The notes below the pieces were generated by a model. The model worked only from the letters and a program-made list of their open reading frames with translations. It did not search any database and had not been told where the DNA came from. The translations under genes were made by a program, and so were the position numbers. Below are positions 11,529-21,910 of a stretch of DNA of 64,000 bases, one piece after another. Every line of letters starts with the position of its first letter. The first letter of the stretch is position 1. The DNA is from Ilyonectria destructans (taxonomy: Eukaryota > Ascomycota > Sordariomycetes > Hypocreales > Nectriaceae). The stretch spans positions 124,001 to 188,000 of the forward strand of contig JAHEWK010000029.1 of assembly GCA_020740775.1 (NCBI GenBank). Reading direction: 5' to 3'.

Positions 11529-14500
11529 CAGACTTCTCAACAAGCAGTCAGTTATCAAGCAGTACTGATTACTGATTGATACTGATATGATATCAGTATC
11601 AGTAAGCTCCTAATCAATCAATCAGTAATCAGTAACGCACGTGACCAGGTTATATCTGGCTTCCAAATTATGTGGCCTGGCTGCCTGCTGCAGAGTCCGA
11701 ATTCAAGTACTACGCACTCGACGCTCCGACGCGTGGTGTGCAATTAGTGAATCTTCCGATGTTCTGCTAAGATATGTTAGCGGGTACAGCCGTAGCACTG
11801 TGTTCATCTATAGTAAACGAGGTATCTTACAACCGAAACCATCGTCCTGACAAAAGTCTAGAATTGCATTCTTTCTCTATGTTCAACGGCAGCCTAATTT
11901 TATAACTTTGAATGGACTATCTGGCTGGTTTCCAAGAAGAGTATTTGTAACGTGAGAGACGGCGAAGTGCATATTATCTGGGTGGTGAAACCCAAGGCCA
12001 TTGAGTTAAGAGATACCCACTCCACCATTATAAATACGCGGGATGCGCGGTAGCCCCTATCTGGCGCATATAGGGTAAGTTGGCTCACGTAACATACTCT
12101 CGAGCAAAACAATCGAGATGCCAATAAACACACTGGTCTCTTCCTGAGAATCACATTCGTACAAGTTAAAGTATAGTCACGGAATTTCTCTTGCTAAGAC
12201 CTTCCGTCTGGTATCAATTCCCATCATGGTTAAAGATATATTTCCAAGTTGTCGTTTTGTAGTCGAGAAAGCCATGGGTATGACGCAGCATACTGACCCC
12301 GTTGTCACCATCAGATATGTCCCGACCCAAAGCACAGGTTAAGTCAAGTCCAGTTCGCTTGAAAGCTGTTTGTCTCTCAAGTATTTTCTCTACTCTCACC
12401 ATCCCAATTCATATCGCTTTATTTATTGACGAAGACGAAGACAAAGAGTCCAAGCGGTCGGTATCAGGGACCTGCACCTAAACCAAAATACACGCCTGGA
12501 CGGATGTACTAGCGACTTTGCAGGTCCCCTGCAGACCTTGACGTGGAGGCTCAACGTCCATGGCCCACCATTCACCCTTACGAGTACGTACGCAAGCTCA
12601 GTAACGAGCTCAATATCAATTCTAATCAAACGCCAGAATGGCGCGAGAAGAACGCGAAGCTGACGCGGGTGGGACAGGGCAGCTGCGAGACGAAGGTTTT
12701 TCGAGTTTGACTCAAGGAGATGATGCCCTTCAGCGCCCGATCATTGGCCAGCGGGCCGTTAGGAGGGCCAAACGGTGACGTTGAAGGCGGGGTCCAAGTC
12801 ATGGACGCGGTGGTGGTGTGCTGATTGAAATAGATTGTCTCTTTGCACACAACTTGAAGGACTTCAATAGCTTGCACTTGTAACACATGAATAAACACCA
12901 AGCGTCAATATGCCTACCGGGTCGTCTCTATTTGTAGGGGACGTTGAATACGAAGAATTAAGCTCGCCAGCTCCAGAATCAAGCATCTCTGCAGCCGTGC
13001 GGCCTCATTCACAGCAATCATTTTTCTCCACGTCCTCCTCCGCTTCTTCCGTGTCTAAGCCTCAATCTCAGTCGAAGAAACGTAAACTCCGCGCGCCAGA
13101 AACCTGGAAGCACTTCCGCGTGCCCCAAGGAGACGATGAGACACACCAGAATAACCAGAGACTCTGGTATTGTCAACACTGTCACAATCCGCCATGGCGT
13201 ACAGTCTCCACTACAAGCGCCAAACGGCATATGCGAAGTGGCCACTGTATTATCATTGACGATGAAGAAAGGCCAGCCAAGAAGGCACTTCAACAGTCTC
13301 TTGAAGTAGCATTTACACGTGTCGAAGAGAAGAACCGAAACCTAGTATCCCGTGACGAACTATCGATACTACGGAATGCGATCCAACTTGACGCATTCTA
13401 CGAGGCTCAGATCCAACTTATCACAAGCCGGCGGCTCCCATTCAGCTGTGTCTCTTGGCCGGAATACCAAGCACTTCTCTGCGCAGTTAACCCAAGAGCT
13501 GAAGAGTTCCTTATTCAGTCAGGCAATACAGTAGTGGCTCATATTGAGCTGTCATACGTCATACATCGCGAGAACATCAAAGCTCAATTACAGGCGGCAA
13601 AGTCACAAGTCCACTTCAGCATCGATCTATGGTCATCACCGCATCGCAAGGGATTTCTCGGAATATGTGGGCAATGGGTTGATGAGCATTATGAACTCCG
13701 TGAGGCCTTATTAGGTCTACCGAACGTACAGCACAGTCACTCCGGAGAGACAATGTCACGGCACTTGCTGGACACCATACGGTATTTCAATATCGCAGGC
13801 AACATTGGCTACTTTACGTCAGATAACGCTAGCTCCAATGACACTTGCATGCGAGCTTTGTCAACGGCATTGGCGAACGAATATGGCATTGGATTCGACC
13901 CCATTGATCGCCGCGTTCGATGTGGAGGCCATATTATCAATCTGTGCCTCCAGGCGTTTCTCTTCGCCTCCAGCAAAGAGGCACTCAATGCTGCCATTGA
14001 AGAGGCAGATAGCAACGTAAATACCACAGTTGTTGAGTCTCTACAGGCGAAATTGCAGCAGAAGAGTAGCAAGGGCAAGCAGCGAAATGTGCCGGAGGAT
14101 CGATCCGGATGGCGCTCGATGGGCCCACTTGGCAAACTACACAATATCGCCGTGTTTATACGGAGTTCTACAATACACAGCGATGCTTGGGAGCGCCTGG
14201 CAGGCCGTGTACTCGGCATTGACAATGCAACCAGGTGGAATTCATGGTACATGTTGCTTCGTACTGCACTCGAGAAGAAAGACAAACTTATGGTCTTTCA
14301 ACAAGATCATCATAAAGCCTTGGGCGACGATAGTCTCACACAGGATGACTGGGATGTCCTCAGATTGACGGCGGACTTCCTCCAACCGTTCTGGCAGGCT
14401 ACGCAGGCTCAGCAGAAGAAGTGGTCGTCGTTAGATCAGCTACTTTACCACATGGATATCCTGCTCAAGCATTTCGAAGATGCTAAGGTATATACTAGTT

Positions 14501-15267
14501 GCGACCTTATTTAGCCTTATGGTACTAACTATTTATAGAAGACGTACGCCGATCATCAACGCCTTATCCACTCTATCCACATGGGCTGGTTTGTGCTTGA
14601 TAAGTACTACTTTAAGACCGATGAGACGCCTGTATATTCCGCGGCATTGCTTCTCCACCCATCAAAGCGATTGAAGTACCTCCGCCAGAACTGGCACGTT
14701 GATTGGCATGACAGTGCAATCAATAAGGCTAGGCAGATCTGGAGTCAGTACAAAGATCTCCCTGTTACCACTTCTCCGGAGGAGGCTTCGGAGATCCAGA
14801 TGACAGCGTACGATAAACTGGCGCAGTCGCTCGATGTGACGGAGGCATATGACGACGAGGATGAGCTGGAGAAGTTTATTAATGGTTCTCCATGCAAGAT
14901 CGCAGTTACTCCGCTTGCCTGGTGGAGCAGAGAAGAGCAACGGATCGAATACCCCCGGCTACATAAGATGGCTATTAACGTACTTTCGATTCCGCCTATG
15001 TCGGATAAGGCGGAACGTGTCTTTTCAGGGGCTCGGCGTACTGTTTCGTATGACCGTGCACGCCTCGGGGCGGAGAACATTGAGATGACAGAGTGTATTG
15101 GGAACTGGAACAAGAATGACCTCATTCGGAAGGTGCACGTACTACCAAATGATGACAATTAGGCTGAAGATCGTTGCAACAGCAGCATGTCTTGCCACTT
15201 ACTGATAAGCTAATCAATCAGTATCAGTATAGGCCTTATCAATCAGTACTGCTTGTTGAGAAGTCTG
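11529..15267 (+). mobile_element. hAT-B, complete hAT transposon
   Basis: 3739 bp. Perfect 20-bp terminal inverted repeats CAGACTTCTCAACAAGCAGT occupy 11529-11548 and 15248-15267, with the 8-bp target duplication TTCCTAAG at 11521-11528 and 15268-15275. Subterminal arrays of TACTGAT/ATCAGTA motifs lie at 11558-11635 and 15195-15255 and are likely transposase binding sites. The 1.35-kb leader (11640-12909) has no full gene. The empty site is visible in the LTR copy at 41375-41552. Confidence 0.95.
12910..15162 (+). CDS. hAT-B transposase
   Basis: Cut-and-paste transposase acting on the hAT-B ends. Exon 1 is 12910-14487 and exon 2 is 14539-15162; the intron of 51 nt (GTATAT, branch TACTAAC, end TATAG) is phase 0. 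About 733 residues. An N-terminal Ser-rich stretch is followed by a BED-like finger (WYCQHC...KRHMRSGH, about residues 90-120). The core shows FSIDLWSSPHRKGFLG (first catalytic Asp region) and GYFTSDNASSNDT (second), then GPLGKLHNIAVFIR. The C-terminal dimerisation domain has IPPMSDKAERVFSGARR. No stop or frameshift is seen. It is closely related to hAT-D at 54-56 kb, with the intron at the same place. With intact ends and duplication this is a candidate autonomous element. Confidence 0.93.
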
Positions 15268-15738
15268 TTCCTAAGTGCCCCTGAGCTGTGGGATGATTTC
15301 TCATCCCTGGCGCGCACGAGCCTAGTACGTCTTGCGGCACAGCCCCAAGGATATGGGCCCTGGCCCGTGACAATTTCTGACCGTAGAAGTGCCATTGATA
15401 ACAAACAATTCTTGCTTGTTCTTTCCAACCGTGCACTCGTGACAGTAATACACCTCTTTCTTATCGCTACCTCGAATATATTGGAGGCCATACTTCCAGA
15501 TGTGTGATGAACCTAGACGAAATCCTTTCTTTGCAATTGTCGCGCGTTTCACGTAGGTGATACGGTCCTGTACGAACTCATCCGGAGGTTCGTGATATCG
15601 AACAGGGGCTGGTGATAGAGTAGGGGTGGGTGACGACGTAGGGACAGGAGATGGTGTAAGAGACGTTGAATTTGGTATCATTATAGTCAATGGAGACGGT
15701 AAGGTTGGAGTTGATGACTCCATAACAATAGCATACAA

Positions 15739-16090
15739 GCAGGTTGTTGTGGACTTGATTGCTTTATGTGAGTGGAAAACTCAGCTGTTCTCAGGGGTTC
15801 ATAATTTCATTCCGTACTGAATGTTCTAACTGCATTAGTCTAAGATTCAGCCACCCCGATCTATTTATAGCCAGACCGGTCCAGACCATTAAGACCGGTC
15901 CGACCATGGTCTTGAGAAATCCTCAGACCAGACCAAGTCTTGGCGGTCTAGACCAGACCAAGACCAAGTCAGACCAGACCATTCCGATCACTGCTTTGAA
16001 CAAAGTGTAGAGGTCAGAGATCTAGGACTTTTGAGTCCTACAAAGTCCTACCATCTAGGACTCGGTCCTATAAGGACTACTGGAGCACCT
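15739..16090. repeat. Clusters of AGACC(A/G)G and AGTCCTA/TAGGACT motifs, likely hAT subterminal repeats
   Basis: From 15872 to 15985 the pentamer-like motifs AGACCGGTCC and CAGACCAGACC recur many times. From 16016 to 16083 TAGGACT and its complement AGTCCTA occur in at least five alternating copies. Such clusters just outside a transposase gene are typical hAT transposase-binding arrays. The first set probably belongs to the 5' end of hAT-A; the second may come from another element. Confidence 0.5.
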
Positions 16091-17365
16091 GCAGCCAGCT
16101 GGCAATTGATTATCTTCTCAACATTGCTTAATTCGTTGTTGTTAACAGTCGCGAAAATACTGCACACGAGATATCATTGTCGGCGAATTGCAAGGTTGGG
16201 AACCAGCTTGTCCAAAGGGGATAGGTGTGGCTTATGGAAATCTGCCAAGCATACTGGACTAAGATAGGGAGATTGGCCAGGCTTTGATGCATAGTGGGTC
16301 TCCTATCACTGGTGGGTCGATTCCTGGGTATCACGCTTGACAAACCAAAACATTGATTGGTGTAGGGAGTTACGTTCCGCACTAAGGATGTCTGACCAAC
16401 CAACTCTTGCTGCAGAAATCGGGCTGCATGTGACAGCCTTTCGTCGGTTAGAAAGCCCCACCAACTTGCGCAAGAACAAGCACGGCCCATGTTTATGGAG
16501 TCGGCCCCAGCAGATTCGTAGGCATGACTGTTGCGTTCTTTTACTCTTGATGGAGTATGAGAGGCTACTACGTCGTGTGGCCGTGTTTCTCCTACCATTA
16601 CCCAACTCCTAAAACTTTGGGAACGGTTAGTAAACGGGCTTCATAGCTGAAAAGTACTTCACTAGCGTAAAACAGAGTCGAAACACATGTAAGCATATAC
16701 CTAGTTCTCCGAGAGCGATATAGCACACTTTCTTGCGTAATTAGGCCGATAGCTCAACACACGCGGCCAGGGGAGTCGGGTCGGGGCCGATTCGAGAGAC
16801 CCAAACGCGACGCGACATGACGCGAAACCGCGAGGTCCCCAGCGCTACGTCTCGGCTTCAGCTCAGGGAGTATGAAGAGGTTTGCAGCCAACGTCTACTT
16901 AGGGCATTTCCGGATTAACTCTTATTACGATCCGATTCTTACTGCCCACAAAAGCTAACAGGGATGTCATCCAGCCAAACGAGCCATTACACTGGTTAAC
17001 GGCCAGGGAAGGAGACCTTTGAGACGGGACGCGGGAGGAGCGGGGAGTCCCACTTCAGGAATCGCCTGCCATCCAGCATCACGTGTTGCGGCGAAACCGA
17101 CACGGTCAAATTAGTGAACCCGACAACCAGACTATGTGGGTATGACCAACCAACATAAAAAAAAAAGCCGGCACATCCGCTCAGTCTCAGCCCTCCAAGT
17201 CTTTCGCGATTCCGGTACTTCTATCATCTTACCAGCTGAAACCACGCCTCGCCCGGTGTCAACGACCAGCGAGCGTGAGCTTTAAGGAGCCAACCCGGAA
17301 CGGTCTTGATACTTCATCGGGGTACCATCCTCTCAATCTTTGTTTTTACTGCGGCCACAAAGACC
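16091..17365. other. Non-coding stretch before the coiled-coil/zinc-finger gene
   Basis: Short open frames in both directions at 16128-16620 show no family pattern. The GC-rich part from 16750 on, with a short A-run (about 17157-17166), is probably the promoter of the gene at 17366. Confidence 0.3.
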
Positions 17366-20346
17366 ATGGCGGAACCCGAACCCCCGCCCTCCTTGCTCCA
17401 GATCAGAGCCATGGAAGAGTGCGTATCACAAGTCTGCCAACATCTCGAGGACATCAAGTCTCCTTATCTTTTGTATCAGGAGCAGGTGGCACTGCTGAAG
17501 GATAGTGTTGAGCAGGAGTGGGCGCGCGTTTCGTCCAACCTCACCCGGCAAGACTTGACAACCCTGCAACAGAGCACACTGAAGCTCGGTGGTCAGTTGA
17601 GGGAACTGGAGCTCAAGCACGCCGCTACCATCAAGGAAGACGACAAGGCGTACAGAGCCTCACTGGAAGCACACGTTAGAAAGCTCTGCAGGGATATGGT
17701 CGACATATTTGGGAGATCCTTGGTGACGGAGACCCTACAGGAATGCCCAACGGAGCCTGTGCCAGGATCGCGCAGTCCTGCTAACGGGCCCCCTGCTGCA
17801 ACAGACCCCACATCGCAAGAGAACACACAGTCAGCATCTCAACACAACGCTACAGATACACCGCCCAATGTTCGGTCTCAAGATGCCAACATGCAAGAAC
17901 CCGACAGCACCGAAGACCAGACCACGCCCACCAACTCGTCCATGTCCATCAATCCCGTTAGTCCAAGGCTTCGATCCTAACCTCAAGTCCTGCTTCCCCG
18001 CTAATATGTCTAGAAAAAAAGAATGGGATCTATCGTCTCAGGTAAACAAAAACGTGCCCGAATGGAGCAAACTGAGCCTGCAGAGACCAAAAGAACCATC
18101 GAGTTTGATGAGGTCTTCCAAGATGGGAATGCCGCAATAAAGCATACAATAGTCCAGTTCCGTGACGAGTGGTACATTCTTCTGTGCGATGAGCACGGAC
18201 TCAGTTTCAAACATCATCCCATCATGTCGGCTGCCAAGCATCTCAACGGGAGGGCTCACGGTAAGCTGCCTAAAGACCACGAAATGGCCATCAAGCACCT
18301 TGGTGTTCGTGTTCTAAACTGCAGCGAAAAACTCGCAGAGGAGAACAATAGGGTATGTCTGGTGGCATATCGAACGGGATACGACCCGTCAAAGTTGCGC
18401 ACGCGAACCAAGAACGAAACTTCTGAATCCATTCACATCTCGCCGCTTCTCGAACAAACAGATCAACATGTAGACGCGCCGTTGGGCAACAGGGGAAGCG
18501 CATGTGTGAATGGTAGGGGCAAGAGTGGCCGGAGACCGCGAAAAAAATTTGATGGAATTGTTGATCCAACACCAGGCGGCATTTATCTCGGATACTGGTC
18601 AAAGTCCAGGGAGTGGCAAGCTGTACTCGTTCTCCCTGGAGTTGCCACCGAGCAACCCATTGATATTGGCTTCTGAGGCACAATCCAGGACCTAGGTCTC
18701 ACAGAACAACTACCGCCGTGTTACACTTATGATCCCCAGACGGGTATTCTTGATTGGCAAGAGGACTACAAAGATGGAGGTCCTTTGGTTACAGAGCGAC
18801 AATTTCCTGTCATGTACTTTGATGGCTTGGATTTTCCGAGCGAAAGCTCAGTTGGCTGGGTGGCAGCCGACGATCTCCAGTCTGTTGATACTCAAGATTC
18901 CAGCTTCGAGCTAACTCCTCACTTCAAATCAGTCCTGGATTTTTTGGAGACCCAAAGAAGCAAACAGGCCGAGAATTCAAATCTCGAGAACATGAAGCAA
19001 ACGGAATTGAGACTGGACCGGGCAGACATTGACAATCTGGATTCTACGGTCGTCACCGCACCAGCGGCTTTGCCGGCAGAACAGTCAAGTTCTCAACCTG
19101 GCCTCAGCCAAAATAATTGTCAATCAGATGACCAAGAGACGCCACTGCCGTCCGAAGAAGGCCGCACCAACAGCGTGGCGGGCTTACCATCGAACAGAGC
19201 TGACTTTCATCACAACCCTAGTGCCGACCCAAAGACTCACCATGAAAATCAGAACCCCAACGTTGTGGCCATAATCAGCGATTTCTTCAGCAATACAGCT
19301 TCGGCAGCGGACACAGGAACTCCTCCAGCAGGCGACCGGCCCGAACCCGTCATCTCACCTTTGATGTCTTTGTCTGTACAACCAGTCACGGCTCCAACCC
19401 CACACAACCAAGATGAACGTGACAGCTCGCTCAGGAATAGAAAATTGCTCCAAATAGCAGCTGGTAGCTGCAGACTGAATGGGTGGTTAGACCAAGACGG
19501 CCCTTCAGCAGCGGAGGAAGTGGATGGAACCCGAACAGCCGCAAGCCAACAAAGTCGCATTTCACCACTAGCAGACGGTCCAATCCATCCAAGCCAAGCC
19601 CATATTGCACCAGACCCACTTCGGTTTCAAGCGAAGGACCAAGGGAAAGACATGGAGCCACCCCCAATTGCAATGCAGGCTACGGAGCGACCTAAGATTG
19701 ATGATCAGCGCCTCGACCTATTGAGACAGCCGCATAATGCCGAGGGTCCGACATCTTTTCATAAAGAACACCCCCATACATCAAATGTGGTATCGAACGA
19801 TGAACGAGATATTCAAGCAGGACCACCACAACGACCCGGGTCCTCCCCCCTTCACCAATCCAGCTTCGTCCTCCCCGTTCCGCGGAATCTCAACTTAGGC
19901 CTCACCATACCAGCAATGTATCAACTACGGCCCCTCAATCCCATGCCGCCCAATCAGACTACCCCACAGCCTTTTCCCCAGTCTCAGTTAACCGACAATA
20001 CACGCTCAGTTGGCTGCCAAGAACCTATCTTGAGTCCCGACGATCGACTAGTCACGCTTCCCCCCCTCTCAATACCAAGCATGTCGACAAGACCTAGTTT
20101 ACAACCGCATTCCGTTGGTAACTAGGCTCCTAACGCATCGTTGCGTTTATTGTCATGTCCAACCCAAACCCGCCTTCAGCGAACTCGGCATCATCACTAA
20201 CGAATGGACAATCAAGCCAACTCCACCCACCACATCCCTCGGAACCGGATACCCGGTGGGGGTGTTCTTGCCCTCATTGTTCAAAGCGTTATGTTACACT
20301 AGTTTGGAGGGACAAACATATCTAGGACTGTCACTCAGTACACTAA
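17366..20346 (+). pseudogene. Copy 1 of an uncharacterised coiled-coil/CxxH-finger/PWWP-like/C2H2 protein, decayed
   Basis: Exon 1 (17366-17956) encodes about 197 residues with a probable coiled coil (residues 10-110). The intron 17957-18013 (GTTAGT, branch GCTAAT, end TCTAG) joins in phase to exon 2. Residues after the junction include IEFDEVFQDGNAAIKH and a conserved C..H..H.H pattern (LLCDEHGLSFKHHP then AAKHLNGRAHG). Near 18570-18890 comes a segment ending RQFPVMYFDGLDFP and GWVAADDL, reminiscent of PWWP/Tudor barrels (inference). A long Pro/Ser/Gln-rich region follows. After 20125 a frame change leads to 20155-20346, where a C2H2 finger CPHC...KHI*DCH is split by TAG at 20323. A TGA at 18674 also breaks the PWWP-like part. 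The second copy at 51-53 kb shows the unbroken versions. The function is unknown; a chromatin- or DNA-binding role is only suggested. Confidence 0.7.
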
Positions 20347-20854
20347 ATCAATTGGCTTGTATTAAATATTGAACTGCTTCCTTGGATTTAATAATGTGAA
20401 TCTTAAACATAATCTCGCAGCAAGAATAGGTTCTGCTCTTATATTAGCTGGTCTCCATATTCAGAAACGCCGAGTTTCCACTTGGCGGTGATGAGTCTGC
20501 GTACGGTGGCACATTATCACATGGGTGACATAACCCTTTTTGGAAGCCTCAACCATGTTGAAATGCTTAGTAATTTTGTGCGCCCTTGCAAGACTACAGT
20601 ACCGCACACTTCCGGAAGGTATCTCTTCATTTAGATGGCATCTCCACCAGGGAATATGTCGTGATAATTCCTGGTGACGCGTCACAATTCTTCCACTCAC
20701 ACATCCAGCGTGGATACCCAGCCCATCGCCACCCCATAGCTGTTATGGGTTATCCCCATCCATCCCCTAAGTAAGCTCGGGTCTATCCATCATGAGATTG
20801 TGCGACTGACCTTGTCTTGTACGTAGATATGCCCGATCACGTCCTATCGCAGAC
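20347..20854. other. No gene seen
   Basis: Moderately AT-rich spacer without a convincing frame, splice pattern or repeat. Confidence 0.3.
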
Positions 20855-21910
20855 ATGTCCCGATGTTCCGAAGACCGTGGCCCCTTAATCGTACCAACGG
20901 AGCCACGATTTCATCCGCGATAGCCACCCAGGGTCGAATCTGTCTCCATACTGCGGGAGACGTTGGCCACGAGTATCTCCATCCTCGACAGCTCGCCGGT
21001 CCCGTTTCGAGACGTTGAGACAGCTTCCACCTCCTCCGCCATACAGTCTATCGACCTAACAGCCTCTGATCGTTCCACGCCCTCACAGACGATCTTCACC
21101 AGCTCTGGAGACGGCCCTGGCCATATCCTCGCAGCATCGCGGCCCTCCACCGTGTTTCGAGATGCCAAACTTACCCAGAGTCGGATCGCGAGGGGCATAA
21201 GGGCGAGCTCGTCACAACTCAGTGAGGCTGTGGCTAAATAGAGCCAAAATAAAAGCAGGCGGAAGATCTCGATGCGCCTCACCGTCTTCCTTGCGAGGCC
21301 TGACCTATGGGAAATACTAGACGAAGATGAGGAGCCCTAGTGGTCTTTGGCTAGAGAGCTGCTGAAGGTCGCTTTGCGCCCCTTCATCGACGAGGAACCA
21401 TCTTTACCTGTCTACTTTTAGTTCGACAGCATCTTCTTCCCTCAGTTGAAGGACAAGCCTGCCCTCTCTTCTGTTCTTTAATTCGACAAGAGGCACGTTC
21501 AGAGCGCCCATATTAAAGAGGGTATCACAGAGCTGAGCGACCTCGACTGGGAGAGACGGACAGTCGCAGAGCTTTTCGGCGAGGACTGGACTTTTCGTTT
21601 CAGTAAAACAGAGGGCAGATATCTCCATTTCCTTATTTTCTATGAGCCATTACCCCTCGTCATATCAAGACACCGAGGTCAGCCGTAAAACCGTTCAAAA
21701 AGGAGAAGGGAATCAAGAAAGAGTTAGCCAAGACTGAGGTGAAGGTACAGCCAGTCTTGTTAATCGGGAGCGAGTTCAACTCGTCCTCCTTAAGCCCCTC
21801 TCTGAGTCCAGTTCTACCTCCTTCGAGAGCGCAGAAGACCAGATCGAGGTTATTACTAGCGACGTGGACGAGACCCGCGCGGGTCAGAAACGAGCTCGAG
21901 ACTCTATAAG
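20855..21910 (+). pseudogene. Unknown protein gene riddled with in-frame TAG/TAA codons
   Basis: From ATG 20855 (MSRCSEDRGPL) one frame reads on for about 800 bases. It is interrupted only by stops: TAG at 20921, TAG after EAVAK (21239), TAG after DEDEEP (about 21338), TAG after LPVYF (about 21418) and TAA after LSSVL (about 21480). At four of these, after EAVAK and later, a glutamine fits well, so CAG-to-TAG and CAA-to-TAA mutation is likely. After about 21650 the frame changes, then runs open through LVLLKPLSESSSTSFESAED to RAGQKRARDSIS at the border of hAT-C at 21911. I do not recognise a domain; the middle is rich in Leu/Phe/Asp and probably globular. The 3' end was lost or displaced by hAT-C. 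Confidence 0.55.

Larger units (their letters stand above)
11439..15372 (-). mobile_element. Solo LTR (about 187 bp) in hAT-A, interrupted by hAT-B
   Basis: The two halves are 11439-11528 and 15276-15372. Read on the minus strand the LTR begins TGTCACGGGCC and ends GGCCGTTCACA, and is flanked by the 5-bp duplication ATTTC (11434-11438 and 15373-15377). Ends and internal blocks (CTTCATCTTT.A.GTAAA.AGCAT) resemble the gypsy-1 LTR, so it is probably from a related family. An uninterrupted but truncated copy is at 41375-41552, which proves the two halves were once joined. Confidence 0.88.
9479..15738 (-). pseudogene. hAT-A transposase, broken and split by a solo LTR carrying hAT-B
   Basis: The gene reads from about 15721 (short N-terminal ATG) leftward. 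The N-terminal BED-type finger lies at 15370-15600 (YYCHEC plus downstream His). The frame breaks at 15373-15377 where a solo LTR sits, and coding resumes at 11438 with HLEQKHQID and SFDLWTSPNPYAILG (RNase H-like core start). Pieces 10705-11022, 10463-10813 and 9954-10466 are in shifting frames, with one TAG near 11133. The hAT dimerisation domain (ISPMSDECERLFSSAKL) is at 9479-9805. Frameshifts and stops make it inactive. Its 3' end is abruptly bordered by the hairpin at 9435-9466, so the left terminus of the element is missing. Confidence 0.9.

Noticed and set aside
16128..16620. Overlapping open frames of 76-156 codons on both strands
   Set aside because: Opposing frames of similar length, no family pattern, no splice sites.
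18674..18676. TGA in copy 1 as a recoded codon
   Set aside because: Copy 2 has ordinary sense codons there, copy 1 has further lesions, and no recoding element is visible; simple nonsense mutation is enough.
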